Positions 21,929 through 27,130 of a DNA stretch of 27,130 nt are shown here, one piece after another (the stretch's first letter is position 1; each line of letters starts with the position of its first letter). The stretch lies in the IMG/VR virus record IMGVR_UViG_3300033145_001662, positions 1 through 27,130 of that record, one strand, 5' to 3'. The position numbers were made by a program, and so were the translations under genes. The notes beneath the pieces were generated by a model that did not search any database, was not told where the DNA came from, and saw only the letters and a list, made by a program, of their open reading frames with translations. The stretch comes from a virus.

Positions 21929-21943
21929 TGAAAGGATTTGATT

Positions 21944-22243
21944 ATGGTGAAGAAGGACAACAAACCAAAGGGCGACAAGCCCGATCCCCCGGCACCACCG
22001 CCGCCTGACGACAAGAAGCCGGCCGGCAGCGATCTGGTGGTTGCAGTTGTCACGCACACCATCGGGTTCTGGGGCATCGTGGTTCGCCCGGTGATCGACG
22101 ACACCGCCCGTAATCAGCCGCCGGTGATCAAGCCGGTCAGGGCGGTTATCCCCCGCAGCGAGGCTGTCGCCGCAGGCTTCGCGATTGTCGGCAAGGTGCC
22201 GGCCGGAGCGAAGATCGGCGAGATAATCAAAAACAAGGAATGA
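21944..22243 (+). CDS. unknown Pro/Lys-rich virion-region protein
   Basis: The product has 99 residues from ATG 21944 (AAAGGA upstream). Residues 1-28 are highly charged and Pro-rich (KPKGDKPDPPAPPPPDDKKP), followed by a more regular part with HTIGFWGIVVRPVI and VGKVPAGAKIGEIIKNKE. No membrane segment is certain. It lies between the decoration and connector genes, so it may be a minor head protein. Family not recognised. Confidence 0.6.
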   Translation: MVKKDNKPKGDKPDPPAPPPPDDKKPAGSDLVVAVVTHTIGFWGIVVRPVIDDTARNQPPVIKPVRAVIPRSEAVAAGFAIVGKVPAGAKIGEIIKNKE

Positions 22244-22271
22244 GCGTTGCTCCTTTCCTTTCAGGCTGTGC

Positions 22272-22284
22272 GTCCCCAAGGGAC
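22272..22284. repeat. micro-hairpin in intergenic region
   Basis: GTCCC CAA GGGAC, 5-bp stem; it resembles the TTA-loop micro-hairpins and immediately precedes a larger hairpin at 22290-22316. Confidence 0.5.
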
Positions 22285-22289
22285 CACGG

Positions 22290-22316
22290 CCGCCGCGCCC
22301 CGTGAGGACGCGGCGG
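22290..22316 (+). terminator. GC-rich hairpin, weak terminator candidate
   Basis: CCGCCGCG ... CGCGGCGG is an 8-bp stem with an 11-base loop after the Pro-rich gene. Only TTGTGATTG follows, not a T-run, so intrinsic termination is doubtful. Confidence 0.25.
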
Positions 22317-22340
22317 TTGTGATTGCTAAAAATAACAAAA

Positions 22341-22402
22341 CAGCCTCTGAGTCCTCAGCGATCTGCCTACCAGCCGCTAGGCAGGCAGGCCTCTGCGGCT
22401 AA
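22341..22402. repeat. family D repeat interrupted by a family H hairpin
   Basis: D arms GCCTCTGAGTCCTCAGCGA (22342-22360) and CCTCTGCGGCTAA (22390-22402) flank an H element (22363-22389, CTGCCTACC...TAGGCAGGCAGG). D copies elsewhere lack this element here. It is the second nested case in the window. Confidence 0.7.
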
Positions 22403-22418
22403 CAGACAGGAGCATGAC

Positions 22419-22640
22419 ATGGTAACGGTAAAAGTGAAGGCACTGAAGGAAGTCAAAGACAACGGCGTACTGCATCAGCCGGGAGAGGTGTTCGACATGG
22501 AAATCTCACTGGTCAAGCCGCACAAGGCTGCAGGGCAAATTGCCCTTGCGGAAAATCCGAAATCCGAAACCCGAAATCCGAAAGCTAAACAACAGCGGAC
22601 GCCGCGCGACAAGCAGCAGCGAAGCGGCGAGAACAAATAG
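22419..22640 (+). CDS. small phage structural-region protein (VKALKEVKDNG...)
   Basis: The product has 73 residues from ATG 22419 (ACAGGAG upstream). The first 45 residues (MVTVKVKALKEVKDNGVLHQ then PGEVFDME) are a beta-rich unit seen in many phages next to head-tail connector genes, of unknown role. Residues about 46-55 (ENPKSETRNPK) are encoded by repeat A at 22553-22583. The rest is a basic low-complexity tail (QQRTPRDKQQRSGENK). The tail is therefore probably a repeat-derived extension. Confidence 0.7.
   Translation: MVTVKVKALKEVKDNGVLHQPGEVFDMEISLVKPHKAAGQIALAENPKSETRNPKAKQQRTPRDKQQRSGENK
22553..22583. repeat. family A repeat in small gene C-terminus
   Basis: AAAATCCGAAATCCGAAACC and further units, adjacent to the palindrome AGGGCAAATTGCCCT (22542-22556). 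Confidence 0.75.
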
Positions 22641-22641
22641 T

Positions 22642-22676
22642 TGATTCGCGATTCGCGATTCGCGACTTGCGATTCT
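22642..22676. repeat. family B tandem repeat before connector gene
   Basis: TGATTCGCGATTCGCGATTC and further units fill the 46-base gap; the connector ribosome site (TGGAG, 22676-22680) immediately follows. Confidence 0.8.
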
Positions 22677-22686
22677 GGAGTTCGCT

Positions 22687-23304
22687 ATGAGCCTTTGCAC
22701 GCTGGCACAAGTTAAGACGCACCTGACGATCGCCACGTTGGACACCGACCACGATGCGGTGCTGAACCAGCTCATCGGCCAGGTATCCGCGCGCCTCGCC
22801 CGCGAGGCCGGGCGAATCGCCGCCGGTGCGCCGTGCCTGGAAAAGACATCACTGATCCATTATTACTTCTCGCCGTCCAGCCGCGAGCACATACTGCAGC
22901 TTCCCGCCTACCCGGTGGTATCCATCAGCGAGATCAAAGAGGCGATGTACGGCGCCCACGCCGACGCCACCGCGCTGGTGGAAAACGAGAGCTACCAGGT
23001 GCGCTCGGATATCGGCCACCTGATACGCATCGGCTTCTGGCTGTCGGGAATAAACACCGTCAAGGTGACATACATCGGCGGCTACACGGCAGCGGGCGAA
23101 ACGCCCGGCGACGGCGAGACTGCGCTGCCCGATGACATCGTCGAGGCGGCGGTAATCCAGACTGCCTTCTGGCATAAGCGGCGGCTGGAGCACGGCGTGA
23201 CTTCCGCCGGCTTCCAGGGCGGCCAGTACACAGGCTACGCCAAGGATGAGCTGCTGCCGGAAGTGAAGCAGATCATGAGGAGCTATCGGACGATGGGCGC
23301 GTAG
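22687..23304 (+). CDS. head-tail connector protein (gp6-like)
   Basis: The product has 205 residues from ATG 22687 (TGGAG upstream). It begins SLCTLAQVKTHLTIATLDTD, then has AVLNQLIGQVSARLAREAGR, a central beta region (LPAYPVVSISEIKEAMYGAH), and VKVTYIGGYTA...LPDDIVEAAVIQTAFWHKRR. This order (N-terminal DxxLxxLI helices, beta insertion, IGGYxxxxxLPDDIxxA) is the gp6/gp15-like connector pattern. It forms a ring below the portal and joins head to tail. Length is somewhat above small connectors. Confidence 0.85.
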   Translation: MSLCTLAQVKTHLTIATLDTDHDAVLNQLIGQVSARLAREAGRIAAGAPCLEKTSLIHYYFSPSSREHILQLPAYPVVSISEIKEAMYGAHADATALVENESYQVRSDIGHLIRIGFWLSGINTVKVTYIGGYTAAGETPGDGETALPDDIVEAAVIQTAFWHKRRLEHGVTSAGFQGGQYTGYAKDELLPEVKQIMRSYRTMGA

Positions 23305-23389
23305 CGGAATGTCGAATTGCTAATGACGAATGACGAATGGCGAATGGCGAATGGCGAATGGCGAATGGCGAATGGCGAATGGCGAATGA
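23305..23389. repeat. family C array with eight heptamers
   Basis: After two or three degenerate AATGTCGAATT/AATGACG units, CGAATGG repeats seven times without error (23334-23382), then CGAATGA. With a 7-base unit every frame is crossed. The next gene's true start (23416) lies after the array. Copy number is expected to vary between isolates. Confidence 0.85.
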
Positions 23390-23415
23390 AAAACTCAGAA
23401 CACAGAGGTGCAGAG

Positions 23416-23598
23416 ATGATAAGTAATCCAGTGAAAATTGCACAGCAGCTTATGTGGGGCGAGTTTCGACGAGAGACATCGAGGGAGGTGCTTCTTGTTT
23501 TAATCAGGACTGGCCAGTGGCCGATGACCGCATGTCAGGAGACGGCAGAGAGGGCCGTCGCTTACGCCGATGAACTCATCGCAGCGCTTAAGAAATAA
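23416..23598 (+). CDS. small unknown phage protein, 60 residues
   Basis: ATG 23416 has GAGGTG upstream; the in-frame extension would translate the heptamer array as EWRMANG repeats and is rejected. The product (MISNPVKIAQQLMWGEFRRE, then TSREVLLVLIRTGQWPMTAC) is mostly helical with no recognised motif, ending AVAYADELIAALKK. It lies between connector and tail-completion genes, so a minor head-tail role is possible. Confidence 0.6.
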   Translation: MISNPVKIAQQLMWGEFRRETSREVLLVLIRTGQWPMTACQETAERAVAYADELIAALKK

Positions 23599-23600
23599 AT

Positions 23601-23631
23601 CCGAGTAATCAGTGTAATTCGTGGACTAATG
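23601..23631. repeat. family G repeat supplying a start codon
   Basis: CCGAGTAATCAGTGTAATTC then GTGGACTAATG; the last three bases are the ATG of the tail-completion gene. A near copy stands before the tape measure (25661-25699). Confidence 0.75.
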
Positions 23632-24234
23632 ATCGTGAGCATAAACATCCCGGCGGAGACGCGGCGAAAGATAGGCCGCGACTCTCAGCTCGCCGCACGT
23701 GCGGAGGAAGTATTCGCACGCGCGGTCCTGGCGGGCGCACAGACCGGTGCGGAGCGCACGAGCGAGCTGCTGCAGACCAACCGGCTGCCGGTCAAGACGC
23801 GGCGAGGCGGCGCGGGACTGGCAGGATCGATAACAGCCAAACCCCTCGGCGGCATCGGTCGGCGGGCCGGCTTCGGCGTGTTCAGCGACTCGCCCGCCGC
23901 CAGGTACGCGGCGATCCTCGAGCGCGGCGGCGTGATTCGCCCGAAAACAGCGCGTGCACTGGCCGTGCCGGTATCGGATGAGGCACGCCGACATACCAGC
24001 CCCCGCGATATGGACGGGCTGACGCTTATCCCCCGCCAGGGCAAGCCGTCGCTGCTTGTCGAAAAACTTTCCTCTCGCGGCGGGCGGCGGGCGCAGTGGC
24101 GAATTCACTGGGTGCTGCTCAAGAGCGTGACGATGCCCGCGTTCGCCTGGCTGACTGCGGCGGCGGATATGGTCAAGGGCGACGTGCGAGACAGCGTTAA
24201 GGGCGAGATCAGAGAGTTTGCAAAACAATGGTAA
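23629..24234 (+). CDS. tail completion / minor tail protein (gp10- or gpG-like)
   Basis: The product has 201 residues. ATG at 23629 ends repeat G and lacks a clear Shine-Dalgarno; no better start is near. It contains FGVFSDSPAARYAAILERGG, then IRPKTARALAVPVSDEARRH. The pattern aYAAiLErGG.IRPK.A.ALAvP is typical of HK97 gp10-like or Mu gpG (virion morphogenesis) proteins, which bind near the neck. A helical segment MPAFAWLTAAADMVKGD lies near the C-terminus. A tail completion role in joining head and tail is likely. Confidence 0.75.
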   Translation: MIVSINIPAETRRKIGRDSQLAARAEEVFARAVLAGAQTGAERTSELLQTNRLPVKTRRGGAGLAGSITAKPLGGIGRRAGFGVFSDSPAARYAAILERGGVIRPKTARALAVPVSDEARRHTSPRDMDGLTLIPRQGKPSLLVEKLSSRGGRRAQWRIHWVLLKSVTMPAFAWLTAAADMVKGDVRDSVKGEIREFAKQW

Positions 24235-24241
24235 TTTCGAT

Positions 24242-24322
24242 AGCCGCAGAGGACGCAGAGGACGCAGAGGTTTGATTGTTTCTAAAAACAACCTCAAAAA
24301 CCTCGGCGACCTCAGCGGCAAA
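24242..24322. repeat. family D repeat, long imperfect hairpin
   Basis: Left arm GCCGCAGAGGACGCAGAGGA and right arm ACCTCGGCGACCTCAGCGGC pair imperfectly around GATTGTTTCTAAAAACAACC. It fills the gap before the tail-terminator gene. Confidence 0.75.
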
Positions 24323-24333
24323 GGACTGTCGCT

Positions 24334-24756
24334 GTGGCAAATAAAATCGATAACGCGGCGGATGTGATAGTAACGCGGCTGAACTCCGTCCACGGGCCGG
24401 AAGGCACGGCTCCGATTTTCAAGAAGCTCGTCGAGCGCAAGATAATCCTCGCCCACAGGGTTTCGTCCCGCCCGGTGATGGGCATCGTCGTCGACGATTT
24501 CTGGCGCGAGGGCACGACGTGGATCGTCAACCTGCTGCTGATGCTCGCCGACGATGACGACCTGTTCGCCACCGTTGCGAAGATAGACGCCACGCTCGAG
24601 GCGCTGGCGGCCGAGAACGGCACGCTGCCGGCAAACATGGACAGGCCCAAATGGCAGGCGTGGCACGACATGACGACACACGCAGGCTCGCCGAAAAAGA
24701 TCGGCGCGGTGGGAAGCCTCAGACTGCGAGTACAGGAACCCCTTTTAATCACGTGA
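24334..24756 (+). CDS. tail terminator-like protein
   Basis: The product has 140 residues with a GTG start at 24334 (AAGGA at 24321-24325 is the only nearby ribosome-site match). It begins MANKIDNAADVIVTRLNSVH, contains LVERKIILAHRVSSRPVMGI and TTWIVNLLLMLADDDDLFAT, and ends VGSLRLRVQEPLLIT. Size and place (after the gp10/gpG-like gene, before the tail tube) fit a tail terminator that caps the tube. The sequence match is by context only. Confidence 0.6.
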   Translation: MANKIDNAADVIVTRLNSVHGPEGTAPIFKKLVERKIILAHRVSSRPVMGIVVDDFWREGTTWIVNLLLMLADDDDLFATVAKIDATLEALAAENGTLPANMDRPKWQAWHDMTTHAGSPKKIGAVGSLRLRVQEPLLIT

Positions 24757-24774
24757 TAACGTAAGGAGCCAGTT

Positions 24775-25629
24775 ATGGCAGGCGAAAAAATCTACGCATT
24801 GCGGTACGCCAAGCACCCCACGGTGGCGATCGCCGGGGCCACGCACGCGCTAATCGCCCCGAGCACAATCTCCAAGGCCGACCAGGGTGCCGCCGGCACG
24901 ACGGGCAGGGCCGGCACGATGGTGACGGACAAACGGGTCGACGTCGAGGTCCACGCGATAGAGACCATCTACACGCTGACCGATATCTCTCACGGCGCGG
25001 CGAACCTGTCCTACGGCCTCTTCGCCAGGCTGACGCCCCGGACGGTATTCAAGGTCGACCAGGGCCCGGCCGGCTCGCCGGGTCCGGCCGATGCGCTGGT
25101 TACGCACAGCGAGCTGGCGTGTGAGATCTACGGCCAGGACTTCACCGAGCTGCTGGCGCTTATCGGGGCGGCCAAGGCCACGCTGACGCTGAGCGTGGCC
25201 GGCGTCGCCGGGGCCGCCCAGTCGGTGGCGGTGACCAACGTCTACTTCGACGAGATCATCGGCCAGGTGGAACTCCCCGCCAAGGATGCCGGCGGCACAA
25301 TCGCCGCGTTCGGCATTCGCGGCCAGTGCGCCTTCGGCGACGCCGAGACGTTTGCCGACGTGATCGCCGCCACGCCGACCAACTACGAAGCCATACTGGC
25401 CAAGATCGGCGCGACGGCAGCTAACCTGGTTCTCGGCATCGAGGGCGCAGCCGGTGCCAATGAGAAGATCACGGTCAAGAACGTGTACTTCCATTCGCCC
25501 GTAGGCTCGCTGGAGATCCCCGCCAAGGATGTGGCCGGCAACCTGCAGCCGTTCGGCATTCGCGGTATCGGCCTGTGGGGCGCTGAGGACACGTACCCGC
25601 TGATGGTACTCGCTGCGGCGGATGTGTAA
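24775..25629 (+). CDS. tail tube protein with internal duplication
   Basis: The product has 284 residues from ATG 24775 (AAGGAG upstream). Residues about 118-188 and 200-269 are a visible duplication: both have NVYF, then LPAKDAGG or IPAKDVAG, and then FGIRG. Shorter echoes occur at 36-51 and 95-110 (KADQGAAG/KVDQGPAG). The repeated unit (KATLTLSVAGVAGAAQSVAV, VTNVYFDEIIGQVELPAKDA) recalls beta-sandwich tail proteins. Major tail proteins form hexameric rings; the duplicated form could give a pseudo-hexamer or a tube with an extra outward domain. Abundance and position before the tape measure support the call. Confidence 0.75.
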   Translation: MAGEKIYALRYAKHPTVAIAGATHALIAPSTISKADQGAAGTTGRAGTMVTDKRVDVEVHAIETIYTLTDISHGAANLSYGLFARLTPRTVFKVDQGPAGSPGPADALVTHSELACEIYGQDFTELLALIGAAKATLTLSVAGVAGAAQSVAVTNVYFDEIIGQVELPAKDAGGTIAAFGIRGQCAFGDAETFADVIAATPTNYEAILAKIGATAANLVLGIEGAAGANEKITVKNVYFHSPVGSLEIPAKDVAGNLQPFGIRGIGLWGAEDTYPLMVLAAADV

Positions 25630-25634
25630 TTTTG

Positions 25635-25660
25635 AAAGTCGCGATTTGCGAGTCGAATGA
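25635..25660. repeat. degenerate family B repeat
   Basis: AAAGTCGCGATTTGCGAGTC lies just after the tail-tube stop and is joined to repeat G. Confidence 0.6.
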
Positions 25661-25699
25661 GAGTAATTCTGTGTAATCAGTGTAATCAGTGGACTGATG
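25661..25699. repeat. family G repeat supplying the tape-measure start codon
   Basis: GAGTAATTCTGTGTAATCAG then TGTAATCAGTGGACTGATG ends with the tape-measure ATG. The GTGTAATCAGTGTAAT... GTGGACT(A/G)ATG pattern matches 23601-23631. Confidence 0.75.
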
Positions 25700-27130
25700 G
25701 CTGACGAAATCAAAATCCCGGTAACCCTGCCCGGCGGCAAGCAGGCGTCGATGACGCTGCGCCAAATCGCCGCCGCGCAGAAACAGGTCGGCGACGCCGG
25801 CCAACAGGCCGGAGCGAAGGCCGAGGGCGGGTACGACAAGGCGGAGCGGAAGCTGAAGCGATATGAGCAGGCGCTGCGAAGGGCACGCTACGAACAGAAC
25901 CGATCCGGCAAGGTCACCGACCAGCAGCGACGAAGAATTACCCGCCTGTCCGCCGTGACGGACGGCTATCGCCGCCGCCTGAGCCAGGCAAGGGGCGTTA
26001 CGGCCGATTCCGCCTCCGCCACATCGAAGCTGGGCGAGAAGGTCAGGTCTCTCGCTGCTGCGTACCTGGGCATGCGCACCGCACTCCAGATAATGAACCA
26101 CCTCCGCCAGGAGACGGAGGCAAACTCCGAGGCGACGCAAACGTACCTGCGCGCCTTGCGGGCCGTGCTGGCGCTGTCGGCGCTGGAAGGAGAGCGGAAG
26201 GAAACGAAGGCTTTCGTCAGGGAAGCGGCCAAAGAGAGCGGAACTCCGATCGACGAAACCGCAGCCGCGTACTACACGCTCATGGGCGGCACCGCAGGTA
26301 TGTCGAAGGAGCGGCGGGAAAGCCTGTTCAGACAATCGCTGCTGATGAAAAAGACGGACCCGAGCGCGAATCTCGAATCGCTCGTTAACCTGTTCAGCAC
26401 GCTGGCTTCCCAGAACGCGGCAATGTCGCCGGTGCAAATCGGCAACCTCGTGTCCAAGACGATTGAGCAGGCAAAGAGCACGCCCGAAGAAATGGCGCAG
26501 TACCTGCCGGATGTGCTTTCTGCGGCTACGGCCGGCGGGGTCGGGCCGGGCGAGGCATCCGCGATGTTCGCGTTCTCCACCCGCAAGGGCGGCGGCGTGG
26601 CAAAGAGCGGCCAGGCCGTCAAGAGCGCCCTGCTCGGTCTGCTCGCGCCGTCGCCGGAAGTCGAGAAGCAGCTTGTCGATTACGGCTTCCCGGCAGGCGC
26701 CGACCTGATGACGCGCGTATTCTGGCTTGCAGAAAACGCGCGTGCGCTTCCGCCGGAGCTGCAGGCCGCACTTGGTGGGCGACGGGGCATACAGGCCGTC
26801 AGCGCGATAGCGACGTCGCCCGAGGAGTTCCGTCGCGAGATACAGACCATAAGAGGGGCCGTTGCCCAACCCGGCAGCCTGCTCAAAAAACGCATGCAGG
26901 CCATGTACGGCGAGGAGCCGGGCCAGCGATATATCGATCAGATCGACCAGCTCGAGGTGATGATCGAGCAGGATAAGGCGAAGGATGAGGAGGCGTATCT
27001 CGACGCGGCGGAGAAGCTGTTCGAGATGATACAGCGCAAGGCCGGGACGTCCTCGATAATGCGAGAATATAGACTCTGGATGTTCCGACGATTTCGCGAC
27101 CTCGGACTTGAGCCCATCCGGGGAGAAGAC
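25697..27130 (+). CDS. tail tape-measure protein, 3' end outside window
   Basis: The frame from ATG 25697 stays open to the window edge (478 codons). The N-terminus is helical and charged (AAQKQVGDAGQQAGAKAEGG, ERKLKRYEQALRRARYEQNR). A TP901-like core follows (SKLGEKVRSLAAAYLGMRTA, AAKESGTPIDETAAAYYTLM, VNLFSTLASQNAAMSPVQIG, LPDVLSAATAGGVGPGEASA). This matches the usual tape measure, which sets tail length and is ejected into the cell. Its ATG is the last codon of a family G repeat, with no clear Shine-Dalgarno. No gene of size and position fitting a tail-assembly chaperone lies between tube and tape measure. Confidence 0.85.
   Translation, partial: MADEIKIPVTLPGGKQASMTLRQIAAAQKQVGDAGQQAGAKAEGGYDKAERKLKRYEQALRRARYEQNRSGKVTDQQRRRITRLSAVTDGYRRRLSQARGVTADSASATSKLGEKVRSLAAAYLGMRTALQIMNHLRQETEANSEATQTYLRALRAVLALSALEGERKETKAFVREAAKESGTPIDETAAAYYTLMGGTAGMSKERRESLFRQSLLMKKTDPSANLESLVNLFSTLASQNAAMSPVQIGNLVSKTIEQAKSTPEEMAQYLPDVLSAATAGGVGPGEASAMFAFSTRKGGGVAKSGQAVKSALLGLLAPSPEVEKQLVDYGFPAGADLMTRVFWLAENARALPPELQAALGGRRGIQAVSAIATSPEEFRREIQTIRGAVAQPGSLLKKRMQAMYGEEPGQRYIDQIDQLEVMIEQDKAKDEEAYLDAAEKLFEMIQRKAGTSSIMREYRLWMFRRFRDLGLEPIRGED

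Larger units (their letters stand above)
1..27130. mobile_element. Mu-like transposable prophage, partial
   Basis: The window combines a MuA-type DDE transposase, a MuB-type ATPase, Mu-type terminase genes and an HK97-type head with a long tail module. Early genes run left and late genes run right from a control region near 11.55 kb. The final gene is open at the right edge, so the right end is not present. The left limit is not proven: non-coding phased repeats at 21-54 and 145-185 may lie near the left end, but no TG...CA terminus or host target duplication can be recognised. The PEP-CTERM pair at 187-1289 could instead be host DNA if the end lies in the 80-base gap at 1290-1369. Confidence 0.8.

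Noticed and set aside
23305-23389. Possible CRISPR-like array
   Set aside because: The units are contiguous 7-base repeats without spacers.
23317-23415. N-terminal extension of the small gene at 23416 encoding EWRMANG repeats
   Set aside because: The extension is translation of the heptamer array; ATG 23416 has its own GAGGTG ribosome site.

Overview
The window reads as most of a Mu-like transposable prophage in a GC-rich host that is probably a planctomycete of the Phycisphaerae type. The host call is inference. It rests on a PEP-CTERM protein and on many short dispersed repeats whose translations (for example KSEIRNP, GTAVPAVE, STGEDARAT, FDIRHS) I remember from planctomycete metagenome bins. 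No rRNA, tRNA, CRISPR array or IS element is visible.

Layout. A control region at about 11.52-11.60 kb divides two divergent arms. The leftward arm (11.5 kb down to 0.19 kb) is one tightly packed early operon with many 4-base start/stop overlaps. In order it holds a Cro/Ner-like HTH protein, a second HTH regulator, a small unknown, a MuA-type DDE transposase, a MuB-type AAA ATPase, a 36-residue membrane peptide, a 3D-domain putative lysin, zinc-binding small proteins, a GemA-like protein, an orphan cytosine-C5 methyltransferase, several unknowns, a PEP-CTERM protein and a membrane-anchored protein. The left 190 bases are non-coding and carry two phased short-repeat arrays that may be transposase-binding sites of the left end.

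The rightward arm (11.6 kb to the edge) starts with a repressor-like HTH protein paralogous to the second early regulator and a zinc-ribbon membrane protein. A Mu-style block follows: DUF2730-like, small winged-helix protein, DUF3486-like small terminase, Mu gp28-like large terminase. The head is then HK97-type: a portal fused to a MuF-like domain, an S78 protease, an HK97-fold major capsid protein, and a decoration protein with an apparent signal peptide. Connector, tail-completion, tail-tube and tape-measure genes come next, the last cut by the window edge. No sheath gene is seen between tail terminator and tube, so a long non-contractile tail is likely. The right end of the element is outside the window.

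The most unusual feature is heavy colonisation by at least eight short repeat families. They sit between genes, supply start codons, lie in frame in protein linkers, mark the portal-MuF junction, and in two places one repeat interrupts another. This looks like active proliferation of non-autonomous palindromic or tandem repeats in a phage genome.
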